NCBI GenBank assembly: GCA_910588025.1
Contig: CAJUQG010000029.1
Coordinates: 1 to 12,977 of the forward strand
Direction of reading: 5' to 3'
DNA from: an uncultured Bacilli bacterium
GTDB taxonomy: Bacteria > Bacillota_I > Bacilli_A > RF39 > UBA660
Length of the DNA: 12,977 bases
Shown here: positions 1 through 6,524 of the stretch, in pieces
Layout of the letters: every line of letters starts with the position of its first letter
How positions within the stretch are numbered: position 1 is the first letter of the stretch
The notes under the pieces: model-generated
What the model was told of the DNA's origin: nothing
The model's database searches: none
What the model saw: the letters and a program-made list of their open reading frames with translations, nothing else
Made by a program: the position numbers and the translations under genes

Positions 1-27
1 AAAAGAACCATCATTTTTGATGATTCT
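1..27 (-). terminator. Intrinsic terminator downstream of the RM gene
   Basis: Arms 4-13 and 18-27 form a 10-bp stem around a 4-nt loop. Read leftward, every position pairs if one G-U wobble is allowed; read rightward the same position is a C-A mismatch. The leftward transcript then runs into U residues (A run at 1-4), which continue off the window. Orientation and place fit termination of the restriction-modification gene ending at 106. Confidence 0.7.
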
Positions 28-105
28 ATTGGAAGGTATAATTATCATTTACACAACTTTTTCGGAAGTCTCATTCTATATATTAGCATTGTCTCTTTTC
101 TAATC

Positions 106-3100
106 TCACAAATATTTTCTTAAAACTAGATCTTTTTTAATTTTTAATTCTTCAATATCATTTTTTGCTTTTAATATATTATTTTCAATTGCATTGATTT
201 TTTCAACAATTATTATTTGCTCCTCTAAAGATGGTAACGGAATTTTAAATTGAGAAATCATACTCTTACTTATTTCGGGATAAGTCATTCCACTTGCTAA
301 TTCTTCAATATTTTTAGATTCATGTTTAAGCATATAATACAAATATTCATAATGCAATTTTTCATGATTGCATACAAAATTTTTATATCCTTGATTTGTT
401 GCTACTTCTATTTTAGAAATAGAAACATCTCCAATAGTAGCACGACTAGAAAATAGCACACTATTTACTGGAAGAAGTGTTGCATTGCAGCTATTTAGTC
501 CTTCTTCCGTAATAGTCCTCTGAGTACTATTTAAATATTTGTTTTTTGTATCAACCAATGTAGCCCAATTTATATTTCCATTCCAATACTTTTGATTACT
601 TGTATCAGGAGTTCCTCCGTTATATATATCTGCTATGTTTCCTAATTGTTCTAATTCATAAGAAGCATTAAAACATTTATCTACTAAATCATTTTTATTA
701 TCTTCTAAATTATAAATAATTAATGTTATTTCATGTACTTTTTTTTCAATTTCTTTTACTTCATCAACAATTTTATTTTGAATAGAAATAGGAGGCAATG
801 GTATTTTAATATTATTTATTTCATTTGATAAATTATTAATATTAGAGCCAGTACAAAAATTACTAAATAAATTTTGAAAATCTTCTGAAGAAAGTAAGAT
901 ATGTAAGTACTTCATATTCAGTTCTTTATTTTTAGATCTTAAAATACACATAAACCCACCAGCAAAATACTTTAGATTTTCACTGATATATGCACATTTC
1001 CCAACATGCTTTTTACTTCCACTTGAAAAACACATAAAAATATCATCTTTTATCAATTTTTTCTGGTTATCTAAATTTATAGCACCATCAATATATACCT
1101 TTTTTCTAATATTTAATTCACCATTTAAAGAAACATTATCCGCAGTTAAAATGGCATTGTCAGTTTCTAAATATGTTTGTTGTTCTTTTTTATAATTGAC
1201 TCCTTTGATTAGTTCAACTAGTTTTCCTAGTTTTTCAGTAGAAAAATTTGTATCAAAGTTCATCTGTAATTTAGCCTTTTTATTTAAATTGATTTTTTTA
1301 TCAAATTTACTGGTTCCATATTCAAAAAGATTATAAATATACTCATAATGAATATTTTTAGTAAGTTTTTCATCTATTTCATTTACTTTATTATTAAAAA
1401 TATTATAAATGTAACTATTCGCCTTGGTTTTATCTAACTGATTATTTTCATTATATAATTTAGTTCCAGAAGGTAACCATTTTAATCCTTCATGTCCCCT
1501 TCGCTCACTAAATTCATACCCCAAAAACTTCTTTTCTTCCTTTTTTTGTCCGGTATTAACGATTACAGCTTGTTGCTCAAAGGTTAAAATAAAATATAAT
1601 AATTTATCTTTTTCTAATTCTCTAATTTTTTCAATATCTTCATCAAAATCTTTTTTATAATCATTATAAAGTTCATGTTCAATTTGATGTCCATTAATTA
1701 GTTGAAGATAATCTTTAAATGTTAAATTTTCATAAACATTGTTAACATATTTAGAGAAAACATTTTCAATACCCAATACAGTCACATCTAAATTATCATT
1801 AAAGAATTTATCAATAGCACGTTCAATTTCTTTATAATCACTATCTAATCTACGTTCTAAAAATAAAATAATAGTGTTTGTTCCAGTTTTCATAAAAGTA
1901 CCAGAACCTAACTCAACTATGGATTTGACTTTAAAGTATTTAAAAATTACTTCTCTGGTTTTTGAATAAATTCCACTATTAGAAAGTATAGAAATTGGCA
2001 ATACTACTCCTGCCCATCCACCAACTTTAAGTAATTGCTTCATACGTTCAACAAATAGACACTCTATTTCAGAACTATTGTCAGTTAAACTATCATATAA
2101 CTCAAAAGATTCTTTCCCATTCTTTAAAGTAGATTTAAATGCTTCTACACTATATGGAGGGTTAGAAATCAGTATATCAAATTGACCATTATTTTTTTTA
2201 TCAAACGTTTGAGTTTCTTTTAACTTTCCAATGTACTCACTTGATTTAAAATTATCTAATCCATTAGCCCAGATAATATTTGCTTCACCATCACCATTAA
2301 AGAATGCTGATACTTTGGCAGTTTTAACAAGCCTATCATCTAGGTCTATTCCATATACATAGTCTTTAGCCCAAATAAATTTTTCGCTTTCAATCCATGT
2401 CCTAATTTTATTTTTTATAGTAGGCGTTGCATAAGAAATATCTAAATTATCAACAAAGTTATCTATTTCACTTTGAGTTAAGACTATTCCATATTTTTCA
2501 AGTATATTTTGGACTTGTTCCATGTATTCAGTTAAAAAATGTCCACTTCCGGCTGCATAATCAATTACTACAGGCAAAATTTCGCCATCACCATTTTTTA
2601 TTTTATTTATTATCATTTCTTCAATTGGTAAAGAACTAATAATAAATCTAGTAATAGGGACAGGTGTAAAAAATTGTCCTGCTTCCTGTTTCATAGAAGT
2701 GTTAAGTAATAATTCAAAAAAATCACCTAAAAACTGATGTTTTTGTCTATATCTAAATTTATATCCTTGCAAAAGCTTAACAATTTCTTTAACAATTTTA
2801 GCATTTGCTTTAAAAGATTTTTCGTCAAGTACCTCTTTAAAAGCAAAATTTGGACTTTTCTTAAGTCTAGTATCAATAAACATATCTTTTATTGTTTGTT
2901 TGAAATTTTCATCTGCCTCTATTCCTTTTAGAGCGTTATTAATTTCCTTTTCTGAATAATCAGTAACTTTTATATTAAGAAAACGATCCATACCTTTTTT
3001 ATACAAATCATTTAATCTCATTTGTAAAGATTCGTCAGTATCCTCATCTAACCATTGAAAATGTAGTTCTTCTGACTCATTTCTATCTTCATCGATAATT

Positions 3101-3882
3101 TTACACACAAATAAATTAAGTAGTTTATTGAATGCGTTTGGTTTATCTGATACAACATTATGACGCAAAATTTCCATAATTTGATTAAATATTTTGCCAC
3201 TATCTTCTTCTTTTAAATCTGTAAGCATTCCATAGGTTAATGCTTTGTGTTTAATTTCATATGGATTTGCGTGAGGCTCAAATATTCCGTTATCCTTAAA
3301 TGATTTATTCCAATGAGTATGAATTTCTTTTGAAGTGGATAATGAAATCCATTCAGTCTCAATAGGAACAATATTATTTTGATACTCAATTTTGCCGTTA
3401 TTTAATCCAGAAGTATATAAACATAAATATTTTGTATCTCGATCTAAAGCATAGTAGGTAAATAATTGGCCACCATCTTTAATCATTTTGTTATGTTCTT
3501 TTTTGAATTCATTTCCCCATGTTTTGCATTCTATCATTAAATATGCCTTTTTGTCATTGTCATATATTAATATATCAAGATTTCCACTATGTCCTCTTCC
3601 AGAAGGATAAATTTTTTCAAGTTCTATATTTTCAGGTTTATAGCCTTTTTCTAAAAGTCTATTTACACACTCTAAAACAATAAAATTTTCAGGTTTAGCA
3701 AAATTACTTGTAGTAGCATTGCCGATTTTTATTAGGGTTCCATAATCTATTTTTTTATTATTAAAATCAACAGTAAGTGCATAATTACAATTGCTATACT
3801 GTTTTTCATAAACATTATTAGTTCCATCTTTAGGCTTATAATCAAGTACTTTTAATAATGCCTTTATATTTTCTTCTAACAT
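106..3882 (-). CDS. Single-chain restriction-modification enzyme (nuclease-methylase-two-TRD fusion, Type IIB/IIG-like)
   Basis: This 1258-residue protein probably both methylates adenine in, and cleaves DNA near, one bipartite target. Seen: residues about 65-145 carry a PD-(D/E)XK nuclease core (D103, E118-C-K120, then Q139-L-x-x-Y), like the N-terminus of HsdR. Residues about 380-680 are an HsdM-type N6-adenine methylase with GQFFTP at 402-407, the SAM-binding DYAAGSGHFL at 441-450 and catalytic NPPY at 574-577. Residues about 880-1060 and 1075-1258 are two HsdS-like target-recognition modules, each closing in an IPLP-type segment (about 1027 and 1214) followed by a helical spacer. There is no helicase/translocase, so this is not a classical Type I HsdR. 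The order and length resemble AloI/CjeI/HaeIV-type enzymes. The start ATG at 3882 has a perfect AAAGGAGG site 7 nt upstream, inside the end of the preceding HTH gene, so translation is probably coupled. All key motifs are intact, so activity is expected; specificity cannot be read from sequence. Confidence 0.92.
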   Translation of the reverse strand: MLEENIKALLKVLDYKPKDGTNNVYEKQYSNCNYALTVDFNNKKIDYGTLIKIGNATTSNFAKPENFIVLECVNRLLEKGYKPENIELEKIYPSGRGHSGNLDILIYDNDKKAYLMIECKTWGNEFKKEHNKMIKDGGQLFTYYALDRDTKYLCLYTSGLNNGKIEYQNNIVPIETEWISLSTSKEIHTHWNKSFKDNGIFEPHANPYEIKHKALTYGMLTDLKEEDSGKIFNQIMEILRHNVVSDKPNAFNKLLNLFVCKIIDEDRNESEELHFQWLDEDTDESLQMRLNDLYKKGMDRFLNIKVTDYSEKEINNALKGIEADENFKQTIKDMFIDTRLKKSPNFAFKEVLDEKSFKANAKIVKEIVKLLQGYKFRYRQKHQFLGDFFELLLNTSMKQEAGQFFTPVPITRFIISSLPIEEMIINKIKNGDGEILPVVIDYAAGSGHFLTEYMEQVQNILEKYGIVLTQSEIDNFVDNLDISYATPTIKNKIRTWIESEKFIWAKDYVYGIDLDDRLVKTAKVSAFFNGDGEANIIWANGLDNFKSSEYIGKLKETQTFDKKNNGQFDILISNPPYSVEAFKSTLKNGKESFELYDSLTDNSSEIECLFVERMKQLLKVGGWAGVVLPISILSNSGIYSKTREVIFKYFKVKSIVELGSGTFMKTGTNTIILFLERRLDSDYKEIERAIDKFFNDNLDVTVLGIENVFSKYVNNVYENLTFKDYLQLINGHQIEHELYNDYKKDFDEDIEKIRELEKDKLLYFILTFEQQAVIVNTGQKKEEKKFLGYEFSERRGHEGLKWLPSGTKLYNENNQLDKTKANSYIYNIFNNKVNEIDEKLTKNIHYEYIYNLFEYGTSKFDKKINLNKKAKLQMNFDTNFSTEKLGKLVELIKGVNYKKEQQTYLETDNAILTADNVSLNGELNIRKKVYIDGAINLDNQKKLIKDDIFMCFSSGSKKHVGKCAYISENLKYFAGGFMCILRSKNKELNMKYLHILLSSEDFQNLFSNFCTGSNINNLSNEINNIKIPLPPISIQNKIVDEVKEIEKKVHEITLIIYNLEDNKNDLVDKCFNASYELEQLGNIADIYNGGTPDTSNQKYWNGNINWATLVDTKNKYLNSTQRTITEEGLNSCNATLLPVNSVLFSSRATIGDVSISKIEVATNQGYKNFVCNHEKLHYEYLYYMLKHESKNIEELASGMTYPEISKSMISQFKIPLPSLEEQIIIVEKINAIENNILKAKNDIEELKIKKDLVLRKYL

Positions 3883-3884
3883 AA

Positions 3885-4070
3885 TTAAGCCTCCTTTGCA
3901 TAATTCGTATAAGTGTTAAGATATTTATTTATATCTTTTTCTTGAATTCTCCAAGTATAACCGACTTTGGAGGCCTTTATTTTTTTATCGTGTATTAATC
4001 TTATAACAGTTCTTTCACTAACTTTTAAATGTTTTGCTACTTGCTTAACTGTATAAACATTGTTCTTCAT
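3885..4070 (-). CDS. Small excisionase-like helix-turn-helix DNA-binding protein, possible RM regulator
   Basis: The 61-residue protein is almost entirely one winged-HTH module of the HTH_17/excisionase (MerR-like) type. Residues about 6-52 read VYTVKQVAKHL, then the recognition region VSERTVIRLIHDKKI, then the wing VGYTWRI and a terminal helix. No catalytic domain is present. It is the first gene of a two-gene operon: 2 nt separate its TAA from the ATG of the restriction-modification gene, whose Shine-Dalgarno site lies in its last codons. Its own ribosome site is weak (no clear GGAGG before 4070), while the downstream gene has a perfect one. Inference: it acts as a controller of RM expression, analogous in position to C proteins but of a different HTH family. 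Alternatively it is a leftover excisionase from a mobile element, though no integrase is in view. Confidence 0.82.
   Translation of the reverse strand: MKNNVYTVKQVAKHLKVSERTVIRLIHDKKIKASKVGYTWRIQEKDINKYLNTYTNYAKEA
3890..3897 (-). promoter_or_regulatory. Strong Shine-Dalgarno of the RM gene, inside the HTH gene
   Basis: Read leftward this is AAAGGAGG, 7 nt before the ATG at 3882. It is embedded in the last codons of the HTH gene (Lys-Glu-Ala-stop), so ribosomes finishing the HTH gene pass directly over it. It fixes the RM start and implies translational coupling. Confidence 0.85.
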
Positions 4071-4072
4071 CT

Positions 4073-4087
4073 TTACACTTCTTACAC
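4073..4087. repeat. Tandem 6-bp direct repeat in the HTH-RM leader
   Basis: TTACAC occurs twice (4073-4078 and 4082-4087) with a 9-nt period, directly upstream of the HTH start at 4070. It lies where the Shine-Dalgarno should be and about 20 bp downstream of the -10 element. Its position would suit an autoregulatory operator; that role is inference. Confidence 0.4.
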
Positions 4088-4105
4088 GTACTATTCTATG
4101 ATATA

Positions 4106-4134
4106 ATTATACTTTATTTTCTGTTTTTTAACAA
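4106..4134 (-). promoter_or_regulatory. Promoter of the HTH-RM operon
   Basis: Read leftward: TTGTTA (4129-4134), a 17-bp spacer, then a consensus TATAAT (4106-4111). Transcription would begin near 4099, giving a leader of about 30 nt before the HTH start. It lies between the YhcG-like gene and the HTH gene, so the RM operon need not depend on read-through. Confidence 0.75.
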
Positions 4135-4208
4135 GACTATTAATGAACTAAAACGACAATATATGACAACTCGGACATAATCAAATGTTAATATTTAATT
4201 GTTTTAAA

Positions 4209-5228
4209 TTACTCTGAATCTATTTCTAGTCTTTTTTCAATATCTTCAATACTTGGTAAAGTATTTTCTAAAAACTCTGGTATCTCTGATAAAATTTTGT
4301 ATTCACTAACTCCAATAGGTTTATTAATATCTTTTAGAGCTAATTCGGCGGTTACTCTTTTCTTATCCTTACATAGTAATATGCCAAATGTTGGATTATC
4401 ATTTTCATCTTTGATGTATTTATCAACTGCACTCAAATAAAAATTTAATTTACCAGCATATTCAGGCTTAAACTCAGTTGTCTTTAATTCAATTACTACA
4501 TAACTTCTAACTTTTAAATTATAAAATAACAAATCTATGTAGTAGTCCTCATTCTCAATTTCTAAATGATATTGTCTTCCTACAAATGCAAACCCATTTC
4601 CTAATTCTAGCAATAACTTAGTTATATTAGTAGTTAATTCATGTTCAATATCTAACTCTTTTAAATCTTTATCAGCAGTTATAAAATCGAATATATAGGG
4701 ATTTTTTAATAATTCTTTTGCTTGTTCATTATTAGGAGATGGTAGTGTTTCATCAAAATTAGTTGTTTTATTTTCTAATAAGGCTTGTCTTTCATACAAT
4801 TTACTTGCTATTTGATGAACAATTACAGGTCTTGCCCAACCATTTTGAATAGATTCCTTAATATACCAATTTCTTTGTTTTTTATCTTTTACTTGATCCA
4901 TTATAGTTGTAACAGAAGACCAGGGTAATTTTGCAACATCATGTTGCAAAAATTCATTATTATCAAATTCAGTAGCAAATTTTTGCATATACCTTAAATT
5001 TCTTGCCGACATTCCTTTTAATGTAGGAAACTCTATTTTTAGGTCTTTTGCTAAAGTATCTATAAAAACTGACCCCCATTTATTATTTTCAATTAATTTT
5101 AATCCAATATTATAATACATTAGAATTAAATCTTTATTGGCATTTTCTACTATCTTATTTCTAGTAGTAATTAAAGTTTTCTTAATATCATTTAATACTT
5201 CAAAATATTTATCGTTATTTTCTAGCAT
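4209..5228 (-). CDS. DUF1016/YhcG-family PD-(D/E)XK nuclease-domain protein
   Basis: The 339-residue protein has the two-part YhcG layout. The N-terminal domain (about residues 10-165) contains the family segments LMYYNIGLKL, FPTLKGMSARNLRYM and the LPWSS stretch after residue 100, with an ARPVIVHQI block near 132-140. The C-terminal domain (about 175-325) is a PD-(D/E)XK fold with Q219, D232, then E247-L-K249 (D-x14-E-x-K). All candidate metal-site residues are present. Length is normal for the family. The biochemical role of YhcG proteins is not firmly established; the fold implies nucleic-acid cleavage, and family members are often found beside Type I-like restriction loci, as here. The start ATG at 5228 has AGAGGAG 6-7 nt upstream. 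The gene lies 138 bp upstream of the HTH-RM operon on the same strand with no clear terminator between, so co-transcription is possible. A host recombination or repair nuclease is the main alternative to a defence role. Confidence 0.88.
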   Translation of the reverse strand: MLENNDKYFEVLNDIKKTLITTRNKIVENANKDLILMYYNIGLKLIENNKWGSVFIDTLAKDLKIEFPTLKGMSARNLRYMQKFATEFDNNEFLQHDVAKLPWSSVTTIMDQVKDKKQRNWYIKESIQNGWARPVIVHQIASKLYERQALLENKTTNFDETLPSPNNEQAKELLKNPYIFDFITADKDLKELDIEHELTTNITKLLLELGNGFAFVGRQYHLEIENEDYYIDLLFYNLKVRSYVVIELKTTEFKPEYAGKLNFYLSAVDKYIKDENDNPTFGILLCKDKKRVTAELALKDINKPIGVSEYKILSEIPEFLENTLPSIEDIEKRLEIDSE

Positions 5229-5242
5229 AATTTTCTCCTCTT

Positions 5243-5269
5243 ACAAGCACTCTTGTTGATATAATTATA
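5243..5269 (-). promoter_or_regulatory. -10 element and short inverted repeat in front of the YhcG-like gene
   Basis: A consensus TATAAT (5264-5269, leftward) sits 35-40 bp before the start at 5228. No good -35 hexamer lies 16-18 bp upstream, so activation or an alternative element may be needed. Between the -10 and the Shine-Dalgarno is an inverted repeat with arms ACAAG (5243-5247) and CTTGT (5252-5256). It could be an operator or a leader hairpin. Confidence 0.5.
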
Positions 5270-5291
5270 CTATACTTATTAGAAAACCGCC

Positions 5292-5365
5292 ATACTCCCA
5301 CTTGAAAAAAACTGAATATCTGCTATAATTTATTTATCAGTTGATTTAATCAATCTTGGGAGTAT
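5292..5365. repeat. Nested inverted repeats enclosing a promoter
   Basis: The outer arms ATACTCCCA (5292-5300) and TGGGAGTAT (5357-5365) are perfect 9-bp inverted copies. The inner arms AACTGA (5310-5315) and TCAGTT (5337-5342) are inverted about nearly the same centre. A further near-palindrome, TTGATT-T-AATCAA, fills 5341-5353. The rightward promoter lies within the structure, and the leftward YhcG promoter lies just outside its left arm. It may be a shared operator, a cruciform, or a MITE-like remnant; no target-site duplication was recognised. Confidence 0.6.
5302..5329 (+). promoter_or_regulatory. Strong extended -10 promoter, rightward
   Basis: TTGAAA (5302-5307), a 16-bp spacer and TATAAT (5324-5329), with the extended -10 motif TGC immediately before the hexamer. 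This is among the best promoter matches in the window, yet it does not directly face a recognised gene. The terminator at 5410-5432 lies only about 75-95 nt beyond its predicted start. Confidence 0.7.
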
Positions 5366-5433
5366 TATTTTTCGCATACGTGTATCGTTATCGCTCCATT
5401 GAGAGAATTACTCACACCCTCGTGTGAGTTTTA
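5336..5433 (+). ncRNA. Candidate small RNA or very short leader/peptide transcript
   Basis: A strong promoter (5302-5329) and an intrinsic terminator (5410-5432) delimit a predicted transcript of about 95 nt. I recognise no Rfam-type family. Internally there is a short ATAC-GT-GTAT hairpin near 5375. There is also an ATG-less frame from TTG 5356 to TGA 5427 (23 residues, hydrophobic GVLFFAYV then basic RYRSIER). That frame has no Shine-Dalgarno, and its end lies in the terminator stem, so translation is doubtful. It could be a stand-alone regulatory RNA, an attenuated leader for the TatD gene 200 bp downstream, or a membrane-peptide gene. The boundaries are predictions. Confidence 0.4.
5410..5432 (+). 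terminator. Intrinsic terminator of the candidate small RNA
   Basis: Arms ACTCACAC (5410-5417) and GTGTGAGT (5422-5429) form a perfect 8-bp stem around a CCTC loop. TTTTAT (5429 onward) follows in the rightward direction. The U tract is short, so efficiency may be moderate. Confidence 0.65.
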
Positions 5434-5524
5434 TATTACAAAAAAATTAATCTAAGAAAAACATACAATTATTTAAAAAGAAACAAAGATTATAAAATTC
5501 TATGTTAAAAATTTTGAAAATAGT

Positions 5525-5565
5525 TTGGTAGATCTATCAATTTAGTTTTTTAGATTACTAAAAAA
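5525..5565. promoter_or_regulatory. Near-perfect 16-bp palindrome plus AT-rich inverted repeat upstream of tatD-like gene
   Basis: The element at 5525-5540 (TTGGTAGATCTATCAA) is symmetrical at 7 of 8 base pairs, centred on AGATCT, a typical shape for a dimeric repressor site. Immediately after it, TTTTTTAG (5546-5553) and CTAAAAAA (5558-5565) form an 8-bp inverted repeat with a 4-nt loop. Both lie just upstream of the predicted tatD-like promoter at 5583-5612. The rest of the 5433-5637 stretch shows nothing else I can support. Confidence 0.4.
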
Positions 5566-5582
5566 TACGTTTCACAAAAAGG

Positions 5583-5612
5583 TATACATCATTATATATT
5601 TTTTATTATAAT
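5583..5612 (+). promoter_or_regulatory. Promoter of the TatD-family gene
   Basis: TATACA (5583-5588), an 18-bp spacer and a consensus TATAAT (5607-5612). The leader would be about 20 nt and contains AAAGGAG (5621-5627), 10 nt before the ATG at 5638. The -35 is a 4 of 6 match, so confidence is moderate. Confidence 0.55.
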
Positions 5613-5637
5613 AATTTATTAAAGGAGTTTCAGTACT

Positions 5638-6402
5638 ATGAATCAAATTAGTTTAATAGATACGCATTCACATTATAATAGTTTCATAATGAATGATTTA
5701 GATGTACAAATAAAACTGGCTAATAATAATGAAGATGTATGTCAAATTATTAATGTTGGCTTAGACACAAAAACTAGCATGGAAACAGTCCAGATTAGTC
5801 TTAATTACCCTAAATTTTATTCTACATTAGGGATTCATCCTTTGTATGAGGGTCAGGTTGAGTCACTTATAGATATTTATTATAAATATGATAACACAAA
5901 AATAGTAGCAATTGGAGAAACTGGTATCGATACGAATGGGAATGTTACTAAGCAAATCAAAAACTTTTTAGAAAGTATTGCTTTGGCTAACAGATTAAAA
6001 TTACCAGTTATCATTCATGCAAATACCACAAAATTTGCTAATCAAAATGCCAATAAAATTTGCTTAGAAATCATCAAAAAATATAAGCCATTATACGGAT
6101 TTGTATTTCATTGTTTTCAACCAGATCTAGAAATTTTAAAAGAAATAATAAATTTAGGAGGATATATCTCAGTTGGGGCGAATATCACAAAACCTAATGC
6201 TAAAAAATCTTTAGAAGTGATTAAAACGATTTCTATTGATAAACTTCTTATTGAAACAGATTATTTATTTTTAACAAAATATCCGAATCAGACAGGAAGA
6301 GCTACTTTTCATAAAATTTGTGAGTTAAGAAATACCGATAAAACGGAAATGATGAATACTTTAAACAAAAATGCTAGAAGATTGTTTCCAAAATTAAATT
6401 AA
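5638..6402 (+). CDS. TatD-family metal-dependent hydrolase (divergent)
   Basis: The 254-residue protein has the TatD amidohydrolase-like TIM-barrel motifs in order. They are DTHSH with metal ligands H10 and H12, GIHP at 65-68, GETGID with E94, IIHAN with H127, FHCF with H158 and LIETD with D208. Length matches family members (about 250-265). TatD proteins are metal-dependent DNases or related hydrolases in the cytoplasm; the exact substrate here is unknown. It departs from housekeeping TatD: the usual GLDYY segment reads GIDTNGN, and the loop after IETD (YLFLTKYPNQ) is unusual. It may therefore be a diverged paralogue rather than the TatD/YcfH orthologue. It is the only clear rightward gene, has its own promoter and an AAAGGAG site, and sits beside a nuclease/RM islet. 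TatD-like proteins also occur as a component of the Qat anti-phage system, but no QatA, QatB or QatC partner is in this window. Confidence 0.88.
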   Translation: MNQISLIDTHSHYNSFIMNDLDVQIKLANNNEDVCQIINVGLDTKTSMETVQISLNYPKFYSTLGIHPLYEGQVESLIDIYYKYDNTKIVAIGETGIDTNGNVTKQIKNFLESIALANRLKLPVIIHANTTKFANQNANKICLEIIKKYKPLYGFVFHCFQPDLEILKEIINLGGYISVGANITKPNAKKSLEVIKTISIDKLLIETDYLFLTKYPNQTGRATFHKICELRNTDKTEMMNTLNKNARRLFPKLN

Positions 6403-6476
6403 AAATCTTTATTCTAAAATCGAATTATATATCTAATGACTATTAATCACACTTTAAAAATTCTTTGCTAACTAAC

Positions 6477-6504
6477 AAAAAAGAACCTTTAGTTGAAGAT
6501 TCTT
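6477..6504 (-). terminator. Intrinsic terminator of the ytxH-like gene
   Basis: Arms 6481-6489 and 6496-6504 pair over 9 bp when read leftward (one U-G wobble) around a 6-nt loop, and at least four U residues follow (6477-6480). The ytxH-like gene stops about 20 nt upstream. Read rightward the T tract is poor, so the TatD-family gene has no strong terminator of its own. Confidence 0.7.
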
Positions 6505-6524
6505 CCTTTCATTAATATGCTATT

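Noticed and set aside
2427..2931. Two rightward open frames opposite the RM gene (2427-2639 and 2737-2931)
   Set aside because: They lie antisense to the well-supported methylase region, lack Shine-Dalgarno sites and show low-complexity Phe/Leu/Ser composition typical of antisense frames in AT-rich genes.
106..3882. Classical Type I hsdR or BREX PglX identity for the large gene
   Set aside because: No helicase motifs are present, as HsdR would need. Unlike PglX, it carries an N-terminal PD-(D/E)XK nuclease and two HsdS-like modules, and no other BREX gene is nearby.
5356..5427. 23-codon frame as a confident peptide gene
   Set aside because: It needs a TTG or internal GTG start, has no Shine-Dalgarno and runs into the terminator stem. 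It is kept only as a possibility within the small-RNA candidate.
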